Assembly (NCBI GenBank): GCA_026225945.1 | Contig: JAMJFZ010003581.1 | Span: 8,188,501-8,252,500 of the forward strand | From: Cricetomys ansorgei | Lineage: Eukaryota; Chordata; Mammalia; Rodentia; Nesomyidae | Direction of reading: 5' to 3' | DNA length: 64,000 bases | Position numbers and translations under genes: made by a program | The notes under the pieces: generated by a model | What the model was told of the DNA's origin: nothing | Databases searched by the model: none | What the model saw: only the letters and a program-made list of their open reading frames with translations | In this document: one piece after another, positions 20,712-64,000 of the stretch | Layout: every line of letters begins with the position of its first letter | Numbering within the stretch: position 1 is the first letter of the stretch

Positions 20712-20858
20712 TAGCCAGGTATGGTAGTGCATTCGGGCAATCCCAGCACTTAGACAAGAGGACTGCCTAAGTACAAGGCCAATCTAGTCTGCAATGCAGT
20801 TGAGGGAAGCCAGGACTATACTGCAGGACCCTGCTTCACAGACACAAACAAAACAACC
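20712..20858 (+). mobile_element. B1-type SINE relic
   Basis: TTAGCCAGGTATGGTAGTGC and CAATCCCAGCACTTAGACAA, ending in an ACAAACAAAAC tail. Confidence 0.75.
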
Positions 20859-20863
20859 GATTT

Positions 20864-21008
20864 AAAGGTGGGCATGGTGGCACATACCTGTGATCCAAGC
20901 TTTGTTGATGGCAGAGACTAAACTGCCATGAGTTTGAGGCCAGCCTGGCTAGAAAACCAATAATAGACCAGCCAGAGCTATGTAGAAGCACTGCGTCTCA
21001 AAAACAAA
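20864..21008 (+). mobile_element. B1-type SINE, second in tandem
   Basis: AGGTGGGCATGGTGGCACAT, GAGTTTGAGGCCAGCCTGGC and GCGTCTCAAAAACAAACC. Immediately follows another B1 in the same orientation. Confidence 0.8.
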
Positions 21009-21645
21009 CCATATGGTTTTATTTGTACCATGAACTTAACACTGTTACCACTCACCATATCCTGAGAAACAAAACCCGCAAGACACAGATGAGAAGCGGG
21101 CCGAACTAGCTCAGCTAACTGCTGGATATCACCTAGCACGTCAGGCAGAGCAGGACAAAAAGGCACCAAAGCCTGCTGCCGTCAGCACCACTCACTTTCA
21201 CCTCAAGTAAGACTCTGGGTGATTTTCACCCCTGTGGGTTTCCCTTGGCTAACTGCCACCTGTATGTAATTGCACTCATCTCTGGAGCTCTCCCTAAGGA
21301 CAGTTTTAGAAAATGCAGCAGACAGCTGCATGCAACAGCAGGCTATTTAATGGTATCAGCTACCCTTCTTGCCACCTTCTTACGAAACCGGGTCATCCCA
21401 TTCCCAGAGACCAAGACGTGCATCCCCTCCAAGCTGAATTACATCACAGGAGAGTAGCTAAAACACGGAGGCTTGTCTTCTGGGGCATCCAGCTAACAAA
21501 ACCTGTTAGGAAACCCCCTTTTCTACCTTACTGCCCTAGATGAGATAAAAACAGTAGGTACTACTACCCAAGACTGGGCAAAACTGGCTGACTCTCTGTT
21601 CGGTTCACTAATTCAGATTACCATTGTGGACTCACAGCCCTCAGT

Positions 21646-21670
21646 AAGTGAATGAATGAATGAATGAATA
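21646..21670. repeat. (GAAT)n short tandem repeat
   Basis: About five GAAT units just outside the TRAM2 3' end. Confidence 0.85.
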
Positions 21671-21844
21671 AAACACAATTACCAAGTGGTGAAGAATTTT
21701 AGACACAAAAGCTAAAATGGACACAGACTCATTTTACAAGGCGAGAACAAACTGGAAGAATCAAACATCAAAGAACAGAACCGTATAGAAAACACACCAG
21801 TGAATTCTTTCAGAGACCACATTACGACAAATAATTCTATGCCC

Positions 21845-21850
21845 TTTATT
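21845..21850 (-). terminator. TRAM2 distal poly(A) signal (AATAAA)
   Basis: AATAAA on the - strand, at the left edge of the repeat-poor block, followed on that strand by T- and A-rich sequence. Interspersed repeats and a GAAT simple repeat resume just beyond it (21648-21670 and left), which supports this as the mRNA end. Confidence 0.7.
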
Positions 21851-24800
21851 CAGGTATTTCAGAAAATATTTGATCATTTGTTTCAAAATGTACATTTAAA
21901 AAAACCCATACAAAACTGTAGCTTGCTTCTAAAACCAGACAGAGACAAGTGGGAAAGGGACTTTGAAAAAAAAAATGTCACCAAAAGTAAAAAGACACCC
22001 CTCCCCCAAACCCTTTTCCATGAAAGCATAAATACGGCAGGTACACGTTTTCCTTGAGTTCCTTGTTGAATTTGGTCCATAACACGAACAGGCTAATGTA
22101 GAAAAACAGTCTATGTGTCCACATTTGCATTATGAGTTGTGCAGGGCACCAGCTCCTCAGCTCATCCTTCGGGTGTTTGCTACACGGAGCAACCGGAAAC
22201 TGAGGTTTCATCACGCGTGGATCCGTACCCAAAGGAATGACGGCGGCACTCACTCACCGCCACAGCCCGGTCCTGTTCCGGGATGCGGCTCACGGCTGTG
22301 ACTGATTCCTGGAAAAATCTCCATCCCCTCCACAGGAACAAGCAACTCTGCCATGCCTTTGGCAGTGATGGTGATACCAGCAACAGCAGAGCGGACCCTA
22401 CTCTCAGACACTGACAATGTCCCAGGCTGAGGATGGTTATTTTCTTTTCAACACATTTAAAAAAAAAAAAACACACACACTATCAGAATTTCTAAGACGA
22501 CAGGACACATTCTGTAAGACTGCCACAGAAACCCACTCAGGAACATGAGAATGACAGCGACAAAGGGGAGGGACTGACACTTCTGTAAGGGATGACGATG
22601 GCCCATCCCATGGGTCCCCTCTCTCCTGCTACTGCAGGATGAAGTCAGGGACAGAGGCCTGGAAAAGACCGCTGGCTGGGAGGGTTATTGCACAACCCGG
22701 AAGAGCGGGAACAGGCAGGCAGGCAGGCAAGGGCCAGGGACGGGGTAGGTGCTAGGAACACAAGGTAACCCTGACAGGAATCCAGGAGCTCTGCAGCTAC
22801 CGGACCGTAATGAGCACTGCCAAGCAGGTTACCAATGAGCTAAGGCTTGGAACTGGGGAGTACAAGTAAACACATTCCTCATATAAACTTTGGGCTCCGT
22901 GTACATAAAACAGATGGGAAGAGGATGTGGTTTCTAATCTAGGGTGGGAGTGAGGAAACTCGAAGAGCAGGGCTTGCCACGCAGGGCCAGAGATACAACG
23001 AGGTGACCTTCTTCCCAACCTCCAAGCTTCCCTTATTAGACAGGAGGCATGGGTGCCAGCAGCTGGGGCACCTCACAAGCTTCTATAACCACCCAGACAA
23101 AAGCCAGAAGGCAACAGACAAGGGGAAACTAGAGACAAAGCAGAGAACACACAAGATCTTACGCTACATGCGTGAGGGAGGAGAGGGTCAGAACAAATGA
23201 GGCAAAACTGTCAACCCATGTCCCTTTTAACTGGAGCTGTGCTGAGGTATGGTGTCATTGGCTGCGTGTGCCAGTCAGCCCTAGAGCCCTGGCAGTTGGG
23301 GGCTGGCCATACAGTACCAGTGAAGGCCACAAGGCAATATAAGGCACTTTTTTTACACAGAAGAACAAGAACTTGCTGAGGACAAGAACAAAGTTTGCAG
23401 AGGTTGCTCAGTAAGACTTTTCTAGAGCACATGATGGAATTAACACTTGCCCAAGAAGCAGGGAGAAGGACAAGTTGGTAACAGCGCCCCTAGTGCCAAA
23501 CACGGACTGGAGAGGGATCCTATAAATGTTTCCAGAAGATCTGACGCTGATATTTTTCTTCTCCCGAGGAAAGAGGCTGTCAGCTCCGGAGGCCGTGGGA
23601 GGACCAGCTCACTGTCCTGACTCACAGGCCTCGAGCCCATTCCACAGCAATGACAAACAGAGGCCAGAGATCAAGAATGGAAATTTGTCTGCTGGAGACA
23701 TGAGGCCTTTAAGCAGAGAAAGTTAGCTATGGCCAGACCTTTTACCTTCTCCCACCCAGACTTCCTCTGGAGCCCACTAAAAACAAATGCAAAGGAAGGT
23801 CTCCCCTGGCTGCAAGGAGTCAGCAAGTTTCCTTAAGGATTCATGGAGTCTCAGTGAGCACTGGACACTTTCTGGAGAATGCATTCTTTACCCCCCTCCC
23901 CCCACAAACTACTTAGATAAAACAAATACCAAAAGAGACTGAGAAGGATGTCTCCACCTTCAGGGACTCTTACAGACCCAGGTGTTTCACAAAAGCATGG
24001 TGTCAGAAGCCACAGCACAGGCCTCTAAATTTATGTGATTTAAGTTCACCCTTAGGACAGGTCAGATGATGCTGCCTGCCACCATTCAAGCAACAGAATT
24101 AGGACAAGAATGGCAGAAAGCCTCCCTTCCTGGCTTTAGTCTGCTTTTCTTCCCCTCAGGACCACCTCTGACAGTAGGAGGAAGACACAGCTTATTCATA
24201 GGCATCCAAGCCTGGATAGCTTTGTAAAACAATAACTGACCCATCACCAAACCTCTGAGGGGGGCCAACTGGCAGCAGAGAATTCTCCATCCACCCCTCA
24301 TGACAAACTGATGCCTGCTGGTGTCCCAGGGATGCTGAGAGACAGGCAGTGGCTGCTGAGGTAGAGATTAGCATCTTCTGGTCTTGGTGGATACTGCTGA
24401 GAGCATCTTAAACTTGGAGGAGTATGGCAAGTCCTTCACTAGGGGTGCACACTCTGAGGGAGGGAGAGACTGCATAACAATGAAGAACGAGGCCATGGTG
24501 TCCAAATTAGAATAGGCTAGCCTACATGCTCACAGGACGATGTGGAACTTAGTCACTGTAAATCTGGCAACCCGGTTTGTGCCAACTTACCAAAGTCTTG
24601 GCTTTCCTACAACATCAATGACAGAGAGGCTCGTGGATAAGGACCCTACAGTTTTCCTAAGCCCCCAGACATCCCTGAAGTCGAGGTGGGTGAGGTGTTG
24701 CCCTTGGTCTCAGGCTTTTTCTCTGAAAATTAAAACCATCCTAACTCCTACCACTGACCAAACCCTTACGTTCTAGAAGAGCCTACATCAGTTCCAGCCA

Positions 24801-26744
24801 TTGGGCTCCTGGTAATGCATCCAACAAACTAGCAACAAGGGAAGCTTGCAAGACACTTAAGGAATGAAGCCACGTCATCTCAGGCATCCAAATGTCCTGG
24901 GGAAGAACAACAACAAAAAACTCACACACGGATGGGGTTGCTGGATCCAAGACACCAGCTGCTTTTTGTACCTGTTTCTCCAAGATCTCCACATAACAGA
25001 CCTTGTCACAAGTGTCTACTGAAGGAGTAAACCAACAGCTCAGCCTGGGGACAAAGCTCCTGCTGAGAGCCGGCAAGGGCCCACCAGTGCCATAGCTTGG
25101 GGGGAGTCCAGTAGGACGCCTAGACTAATGGGGTGAGGCGAGCTTGGGAGCCACTGGCTGAATCTGCACACAGCTCAAGGCAGCATCACAAGCATGAGCT
25201 CAATTAAGATCACCACTGGGATAGGTGAGCCTGTACTGCATGAAAGGTGCCCGATGAGCTCTGCAAGGCTGCTCAGAGAAGGGCAAAAGGAAAACCTAAC
25301 ACAGATGCACAACATGTTAGGAGAGTCGGAGAGAATGGAGATACATACTTTCAAAATTATGACCTGTTTCCTAAGTGCACCCAAAAGAAGCCAAGGGGAT
25401 CTCATCGCTACTCTGTATGCTTATCCCGGAAACAGAGGGAAAGTAAAACGTCACCATGATGTTTGGAACCAAATTCCTCAATTACTGGTAAATTAGACTT
25501 TACATACATTGTAAGAGACTTGGAGAGGGGAAGCTGCCTCGATGAAGACACATCTCCATGTTTATGGGTAAAAATTCAAGCTCTGGTCTCTACTACGATG
25601 TCAGAAGAAGACCAGTTTATCAGGTAACACTGACATTCCTGTGTAACCAAGAACTGCTCCCCTATATTCCAAAGTCCGGGGGCCCTTTAAAGTCTACTTC
25701 CCTTCCTTACAAGGTACCATAAGGACCTGGTAATCTCATCTTCAGGTAGCAGGGAGGGAAGGATTACCGAGGGAAAGGGGCACAGACTCCTGTGGACATG
25801 GCTGTGTCTGCTCACACAGCTGGACATCCTGGTGTCAGGCTCTAGGCGTGCTCAACCATATCAGAAAATGACAGTAACGATTTCAAAAAAACACTCAGGT
25901 GAGGCCAGAGGAAGGGTTTCCAGGTGACCCTCCCCAGGACACCAGGAGACCACACGGGGCCGGAGTCCTTAAGGCTTGGAGTTTCTGCAGCTAGAGAGAC
26001 GAAGCCAAGGATGCAAGTCCAGCCAGGGTTGGGCAGGTTGCTTCTGGACTTGGGAACGGTATGCCTTAGGCAGGTTTGTAACTGCTGTTTGGTTTGGTTT
26101 TAGATGCTGGTGGATGGATCAAGAAAGTACAGCGGCAAGCACTGCTGGAAAATGGTCCAGATAGACTGCCTCTTCTGTCACTCTTGTCGAGCCATCTTTC
26201 CAGAAGAGGCAGCTGTTTGGTGCAGCTTTTCTCCTTAGCACCCCTCCTCCCCACTCCCCAGAGCGAAGGCAGGCTGGTTTCCAATTCAAATGCAGCACTG
26301 GAAGCTCTTCCGGAGTTCTGGGACTCAAGAGTTATTAACACTGTCTTTCTGGATTAAGTCACCGTGTCCCAAAGAGAAACACTTCGGGATGGGACGCATA
26401 GAACTAGAGTCCTACATCTTGTCAGTCAGTCAGCACCAAGAATATTGTGATCTGAGAGGGATGGCCTTTCCTCCTCCTGCCCGTCCACACAAGGGCCACT
26501 GAGGATCTTCCACTAGCTCCAGCTGAAGCTCCTCGGCAAGAGGCTTCCAGATCGACAGGTCCTGTGACTGACGAACAGGACTGCAATCTTAGCTCCCTCC
26601 CATTGTAGAAATCAGAGAAAGTGCACATTAAAGTCAGAAAGCAAGGAGAAGAAGAAGCAACCACGAAGCAAAAGGAGATGAGTGGAAAGACGGCCAGGAG
26701 AATCTAGGCCTCTGAGAAAACCCAATACAGGACAGAGGTGAGAC

Positions 26745-26766
26745 CTTGCTCCCTCAAGGGAGCAAG
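26745..26766. repeat. 22-bp near-perfect palindrome in TRAM2 3'UTR
   Basis: CTTGCTCCCT and AGGGAGCAAG are separated by 2 bases, giving a 10-bp stem. It lies about 18 bases downstream (TRAM2 sense) of the possible proximal poly(A) signal. Confidence 0.85.
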
Positions 26767-26783
26767 AAAGGAAGATTTTTGGC

Positions 26784-26789
26784 TTTATT
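26784..26789 (-). terminator. possible proximal TRAM2 poly(A) signal
   Basis: AATAAA on the - strand only about 185 bases after the stop, followed within 20-45 bases by a hairpin-forming palindrome. If used it would give a short 3'UTR isoform. The downstream sequence is pyrimidine-rich but not strongly GT-rich, so use is uncertain. Confidence 0.35.
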
Positions 26790-26974
26790 GAGAATGGTTT
26801 ATCAAAGAAGAGAAAGCCAAGAAGGTAGAAAGTACCTCCCCCTTTGAAGCCAAGGTTTCTGCTGATGGAGATGGAGCACGGCTAGTGGGGTGGAGAGGCT
26901 GAGCTGGGGGCCGGGGTTCCTGGCCTCCCTGCCTGGCCTTCACCCAGGTGATCCCTGTTTGGAGCACTTTGGCC

Positions 26975-58275
<31,301 letters not shown>

Positions 58276-58892
58276 CTGGAAAACAAAGGAGAAAAGTTCC
58301 TGTTTACTTTCTTGGCCACATCAAAAGGAACAAGCAGAAGCTGTTCCCTGCCCTGGGGCACATCCCTTAACACCTCATACACCCACTCCAGGATGCAGGC
58401 TTTTACCTAACCCACAGTTAGCACCAGTTAGGATTCACCTCTCCCAGGACCTGCACAAAAAGGCAAAGCCGCCCTGGGCCCCAAATGATGGCTACGCTTG
58501 TGTTCACTGAAGATGTAATGATGCAAGCCGTTATTGACAGGCAGAACAAATCGTTCTGCCGTTCACTCACGCAGGTATTGATTTAGTTCTGGGCACCCAG
58601 CTCCATAGAAGGTCCTAGCTTTTTTTTTTTAAAGGCTCCAAAGCCAGACTTCCCTGACACTTCAGTTGCCTGACACGGCAGCCCTGAAGTTTTAAACTCA
58701 AGCTTCAGAAACAGTAGATTTCCAGCTGTTAATTTCACATCTACCCTTCTATGGAACAGAGAATGAGACCTCCCAAACCCCACAATATGGTTTTGTTATT
58801 TATGAAAGCTTTTTTTAGATGGCTGTGGTCTTCATTTGGTTACTAGTAGTCAAATCAGTATTGAAACCATTTTATAAGAGGGGTGAGATGAC

Positions 58893-59022
58893 GAAATGTG
58901 TAGGCTTGAAACCAGGATGCAGAAACTGACCACCCATGTTCAAATGCTGACTCTGCTAGCTACGTTACCACGAGGAAGTCATTTCACACCATGAACCAAA
59001 TTCCTTGTCTATAAAATCACGC
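58893..59022 (+). mobile_element. MIR SINE
   Basis: TGTTCAAATGCTGACTCTGC, CACGAGGAAGTCATTTCACA and ATTCCTTGTCTATAAAATCA follow the MIR core order. Confidence 0.7.
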
Positions 59023-61202
59023 ATATGTGCAGTTCTTCAGTTACGCACTATAGACTGGAGTGACACCGATCTCTCTATTGGCATTGTTTCAGATTTCACA
59101 GATGTACAGCCTGGACCAAGAACCACTCTTGTGAGACACGCACAAGGTCAGGTGAAGAGAAGCCACTTCCCCAGAGGTTCAGAAGACACTTCTTCAGGCA
59201 GGGGTTATAGTTCTCCACCAAACATGGAGGTCAGAATGTTGTATGTAGGGAGTGTGGCAGGGGACGGGGAGAGACACCAGGCCCATGGCCAAGTCAGCGT
59301 GGAAACGAGTGAAAGATGTCTTCTCTGGACATGCCAGGGTGACTGTCCTTAGCCTTTGCTATGGAGTCAACCCTCTCCTCAGAGAAAAGATCGTGCAATT
59401 GCTCTGTAGTGAGGCATCATTTGCTTCTTATAGACAATGGTGTGCAAGTTCAGCGGGCTTCATACATCTGTGCTGATGTCTTACGCATGTTCTACTCATC
59501 TTGTAGGGAAAGAACAAGTAAGATTGGCATGAGAAGGCTCTCTTCCCCACTCCCTCCTCCCTGACACTGATTCCTTTGGTCCATAAGACCTTGCTCTATA
59601 CTCCTGATCTCCCTTCCGGTTCAACTACATGCATTTTCCTTAAAATAATGTGCTTGGCTCCAGCCCCAGAGCTCTACTCATAGATTCCTCCTCCTCTACT
59701 ACTCCCCACAACTTGCTACTATGTGTCTTTCTCCTCCATCATGCTGACCCTCAACTGTGAGCACCCTGCAAGGCCTTTGGCTACTTCTAGAGGTCCCAAG
59801 TCATCAGCAGCATTACCCATATATGGTAACATTCTGTTGTGTTATCCCTTCCCCACTGCAGGCCACCGACTCCTAGAAGGCAGGGATCCCACCATCTATG
59901 TTTTCATCGTACATCCTCCCCAGTAACCCAGACGAGGTGAGTTCTCAGGTACTGCTCACTGAATAAGATGAAGAACGAAATGCACTTTGTTTCATTTAAT
60001 CACAAAACCCCAGTCTCTAGTCAGAACTTCCCTCTGTCACCAATAACCTTTTCCTTAGGACCTATCCAGTCACTAAAACTCTGAGTCTACCCTCTCCTGG
60101 CTCGTGATCTCCTGAGTGGGGCTGGTCAGTGCCACAAGCTCCTACAGTCTTCTGTTGTGGTTTCTGCTGTCCTGTCCCCTGGAGCAGCTGTGGGTCTTCA
60201 GTGGTGTGAGCCCCCAGAGGGCCTCTTTTAAGTTGGCCAGCATCCATTTCTCAGAAACATTGTAATTCTATGTGTGGAGTACCACTGTTCAACCATGCCT
60301 GTGACAGTGTCCCTGAAAGACTTGAAATTTTTTCTATATCCAGGCCATACCCCCAGGCAACTAAACTAGACCCTCACAGTTGAGCTGGCTCATCAGCATT
60401 TTGTCCAGCTCCCAGAGCATTCTAATATGCAGCCAAGTCTGGGAGCCATTACACTTAAAACAAACAAATAAGACAAGACAAATAAATGCCAGGAAGTAGG
60501 CATTTGGTATCTGAGTTACATACATTTTGGCTCTAGCCCTGAACATACAGTTGATTTTCGTTCACAGCAGTTTATGGAATCACTGCAAACACTGAACACT
60601 GAAACACTGCACCCAAGAGAAATACAGAGTTAGGTTGCTACAAACCACAATCACATTTCACCAAAAGAGCAACATACAATCTTGCTTGTGTATACTTCTA
60701 AAAGACGCCTTAGTTAATGCATGCTTAATACCTTCTGTTTATTCATAACTCATGGTCAACAGCACTATAGCCCATGCCCAAATGAGGTAACTGAAGGCAC
60801 AGTTTCTCCTTAAAGCACACTGCTTCCTTCTTAAGATTAGGAACACAGCTGGTACTTCAGTAAGATACTTCGGGGCCATCAAAAAGAATGAGATCCCTAC
60901 AAACTTCACAAAATGCAAAACTATGGCCCTAAATAGACTGCCAAAAGGATGATGTGGTTACAGCATGAAAGCAGAGACAGGAAGGCGAGCATGGTCTTGT
61001 TTCACCTGAGCTGTCACTCAAGGTTTTGCACCTGGGTACAACTGTGAGCGACCATGAGAGCCAAGTATGAATTTGAGGTTTCCAGTACATTTTAGTAAGT
61101 AAGCAAACTAACAAAAATGTAATCTATATTCAGTGATGAATGAATATTGGGACAAATTGGGACAAACCTGAATGTCAATGCTATTAGGGAAAAGATTTGT
61201 TT

Positions 61203-61204
<2 letters not shown>

Positions 61205-61245
<41 letters not shown>
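61205..61245. repeat. (TG)n microsatellite
   Basis: About 20 TG units preceding an antisense SINE. Confidence 0.95.
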
Positions 61246-61247
<2 letters not shown>

Positions 61248-61548
61248 GGGGGTGTAGCAGGCACACATGTGAAGGTCGGAAGATAACTATTCAAGAGTTA
61301 GGTCTTACCTTTCCACCTTGTTTTTGACTCGAAATCTCTCTTGTTGTTTCTGGGACTGCTGCATACGTGCAATTACAGCCCATCCTCCTGTCTCCCCTTC
61401 TGTCTCCCATAAGGGTGCTACAATTATAGACGCGAGCCACCAAATCCAGCTTTCATATTATGGGTTGCAGGGATGAAACTCGGGTCATCAGGCATGTACA
61501 GGAAGTATTTTATACCTGCTGGTGTCTCACTGGTCCTCAAGACTGTTT
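61246..61548 (-). mobile_element. B3/B4-like SINE relic, antisense
   Basis: GGGATGAAACTCGGGTCATC and AGGCATGTACAGGAAGTATT resemble the reverse complement of the tRNA-related head; the middle is B1-like (CATCCTCCTGTCTCCCCTTC). Confidence 0.55.
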
Positions 61549-62849
61549 TTTAGAGTCCTACTAAAGTAGGGGTTGACATCACAAAATTTAAGTTCTAGAA
61601 GAATACAGAACTCCCTTGCCTTAATGACCTTCATCAACAGCCTCAAGTGATAAGACGTCAGAGCTGAGTGGGTGGTCAATGCTCATCACATGGGCATCGC
61701 CATCCAGCAGGAGAGCTATGTGATCTGCAGCCTGTCACCCGCTCATAGTCACTCCGAACAACTGTTTGCTCCGCTATGTTCATCCCGGTGCTACCCGTGC
61801 AGTAGGTGTTCCATAAAAACCCACCTGATGAACTCGTACTGTAAGCATGAACTGTAAGCAGCTGTAGTATTCAGCAACCACAGATGAATGTCTACACACG
61901 TCTTCTCAACACACGTACAAGAGAACAGACTTATGGCAAAAATAGTAGATTCCAGTATTTTTCCATACCTACCCTCTGGGTTGGGGCAGTAGAAACAATT
62001 TCTGAATCATGCTTGTTCCGGTGTTACTGTATCCCAGATACCAGCTTCCTTACTTCATAAGGAATGAAGTTAAGATCCTAGCATGGACAAAGTGGACTTC
62101 TATCACCCCGTGAGCACTCGAACAAAACAGGCAACCATCAACCTGAGCTTTTACAAGTTTGTTCCAGAAACAACTGTAGTAGCCCCACAACACAGCACAT
62201 AACAGAATGCTAGCAAAAACTGGAAGACCAAAACCCAAACCAAAGAAATCATGGACCAAAAGCTTAAAAAGAAAAAGCAGAGAATGTGGCTGATCCACAA
62301 ATGAGCATCCCAAGAAGTCCTGCTCATCGTCTCATGATGGCCAGAAATTTGGAGTCTAAGCTCCTTCCCAGTTATCTAAAAGAGGAAAATAAAGTCAGAT
62401 CAGCTCCTACATTCACCAAATCCACTAAAGGAAGGGGACAGGGGCAGAGAGGAGAGAGGGGAGGAAGGAGATAAGGTACCAGCAGGAACAAGAGCCACAA
62501 AGGTAATCTTATTTGTTTCTCATAAAAAAACACTCAGTGTGTTTTCAAAGGTACTTTGGCCCCCCAAATCTTCATTCCATACTCTCATCTGACCTATGGT
62601 CGGGGACCAAACAATTAAAAAGCCCCTCTGTGCAATGTTGGGTTCACGTGGTACAGAGGTTGAGAAATAGGGACCTACTAAAAATGCCACTCCAATAATT
62701 TTCTCATCCCTCTAAGGCTGTTTATAGGAAACAATATTGAGTTTAATAGCATACTGAATGCCAAGCTGAGTGAGTGAAGGGTTAACTAACAGTGACAATG
62801 TGCTAATATACTAATGCAAAGTTGACACTAAAATTACATAGGAGGCACC

Positions 62850-62854
62850 TCCCT

Positions 62855-62891
<37 letters not shown>

Positions 62892-62892
62892 A
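62850..62892. repeat. (CT)n(CA)n compound microsatellite
   Basis: A CT run followed directly by a CA run. Confidence 0.95.
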
Positions 62893-63084
62893 GAGAGAAC
62901 TTCATCACAATTTTAACTAGAACATGTGAAACACAGAGGCAGAGATGTTGAGTGTGTTCACACAGCCATAACAAAGCCAAAATCATTCCACGCATCATGT
63001 TCTATTAAGAGGCATACGGACCTGAGGTCTTGGTTGTCATGATACTAAGAATGCCAGGGAAATCGCTGCTTCCCGCGCAGCGTG

Positions 63085-63240
63085 CTGGATGTGGAATCCA
63101 ATCCCAAGTCTGCTGTGGACCAGCGAGGTACGCTTTGGGTAAGGCCTGTCACCTCCGGGGACTCCTTTCCCCAGCACTAGCGATAGTGATAATGCTATCA
63201 AGTGCTTGTTTGGTGCCAAGCATGGTTCTAAGGGGTCAAG
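63085..63240 (+). mobile_element. possible MIR relic
   Basis: AATCCAATCCCAAGTCTGCT, GGTAAGGCCTGTCACCTC and TTTGGTGCCAAGCATGGT are weakly MIR-like. Confidence 0.4.
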
Positions 63241-64000
63241 TGAAATTCCTTCAGTGGCCATCTAAGGTAAAGACTGATGCTACTGCAGACAGGCATGGAA
63301 ATGATCAGGCCTATGGAGGTGGATGAAATGCAGGTCCATAAAGAACCCTGCTCAAAGTTGTCATTCTGGAGCACATTTGATCTTCAGTGCCCAAATCACA
63401 GCCTTACTGAAGGGTCTACCTTCAAGTTTAAAGCACCTCTGAAATCCCTGCCTCATGGGCAAAAGGGTTAAAGCCCTTGGCACTGGCACACAGGATTTTG
63501 AAATGCACTGGAAGTTGATGGCAGTCACCAAAGACAGAAGTGAGGAACTAAGATGAAAGGGATCACATCCTTCCCCAGCAGGTATTGGATCCTTAACTTC
63601 AGCTAGTTCTGACTTGCTCCCAACAGACACATCAGCATAACGGGTCTTGCAAGAGGATGTGCGGATACACTACGCAAGGTTGGCGCACGAGGAACTCACT
63701 GCTGCAAAAGTGCTGTGAGCCACTGGTGTTCTGCCGTAGGGCAGAAACATGAAGTGGCACAGGTCTCACAACTGAAAGCACAGACACTCGTTCACTGAAA
63801 ATACCCGGCTAAGGCTAGAGAGCTATCCTGCTGAGGCTGGGACACTTGTCTCCTCCCTAAGCTTGGCCCTGATCACAGGACGCCAAATGATTCAAGCAAG
63901 CGGCCCTGAAATTGGTTTTGCATCTTCCTACTAAGGTGGTGAATAGGGAAACTTCAGTATGACAGGAAAACACTGGAATGTTACACTCAACTGGTGAGGG

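Larger units (their letters stand above)
17190..21824. other. intergenic region between convergent EFHC1 and TRAM2 3' ends
   Basis: 4.6 kb without a recognisable gene. It holds one intact B1, an ID relic, a B3-like SINE, one MaLR-like LTR and two adjacent B1s (listed separately). The stretches 17190-17685, 18115-19005, 19906-20710 and 21010-21824 have no element I recognise apart from short simple repeats. Confidence 0.6.
21825..26974 (-). other. TRAM2: TRAM2 3'UTR (about 5.1 kb)
   Basis: It runs from the stop codon to a poly(A) signal AATAAA (- strand, 21850-21845). I see almost no SINE, LTR or L1 sequence across 5 kb, unlike both flanks, which fits purifying selection on a long mature UTR. 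The human TRAM2 mRNA also has a very long 3'UTR. It contains a small GGCA run (about 22718-22728), a hairpin at 26745-26766 and a possible proximal poly(A) signal at 26789-26784. The distal end is inferred, not proven. Confidence 0.75.
58276..64000 (-). other. TRAM2: part of TRAM2 intron 1
   Basis: From the exon 2 acceptor to the window end. There is no CpG-rich promoter region and no exon encoding the N-terminus, so exon 1 and the promoter lie further right. Contains an MIR, a TG run, an antisense B3/B4 SINE and a CT/CA repeat (listed); 59020-61195 and 61550-62850 show nothing I can name. Confidence 0.75.

Noticed and set aside
58276..64000. TRAM2 exon 1 and promoter
   Set aside because: I looked for the known N-terminus and a CpG island on the - strand and saw neither; they must lie beyond the window.

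Overview
This window is vertebrate nuclear DNA from a muroid (mouse/rat/hamster-like) rodent. It has short exons separated by GT-AG introns, dense rodent SINEs (B1, B2/B3, B4/ID relics), MaLR-type LTRs, L1 pieces and many simple repeats. The species cannot be named from the sequence alone. No bacterial, phage or CRISPR content is present.

Two protein-coding genes sit tail to tail. On the + strand, positions 533-17190 hold the last five coding exons and the short 3'UTR of EFHC1 (myoclonin-1), an axonemal/microtubule protein with DM10 domains and one EF-hand region. On the - strand, positions 58275 down to about 21825 hold ten coding exons (330 codons plus stop) and a long 3'UTR of TRAM2, an ER translocon-associated TLC-domain membrane protein. 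All TRAM2 exons fit together in phase. Only the N-terminal exon (about 40 residues in the known protein) is missing, and it should lie beyond position 64000. The EFHC1-TRAM2 convergent order matches the known mammalian arrangement (human 6p12, mouse chromosome 1).

Layout: 1-17190, end of EFHC1, with a 12-kb intron (3127-15097) full of retroelements; 17190-21825, 4.6-kb intergenic gap between the two 3' ends, with B1s, a B3-like SINE and an LTR; 21825-26974, TRAM2 3'UTR, nearly free of interspersed repeats; 26975-39661, nine closely spaced TRAM2 exons, with introns holding URR1 hAT relics, a 23-bp minisatellite and a 200-bp purine tract; 39662-58211, an 18.5-kb TRAM2 intron with L1, Tigger, MIR and several solo LTRs; 58212-58275, one TRAM2 exon; 58276-64000, part of TRAM2 intron 1.

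The two genes have no known shared pathway; their proximity is simple synteny. I found no previously undescribed biological system. The points worth a second look are a perfect 41-bp tandem duplication in the EFHC1 3'UTR, a hairpin beside a possible proximal poly(A) signal in TRAM2, a tandem splice acceptor in TRAM2, a three-deep nest of transposons with intact target-site duplications, and five solo LTRs for which I could read the 5-bp target-site duplications directly.
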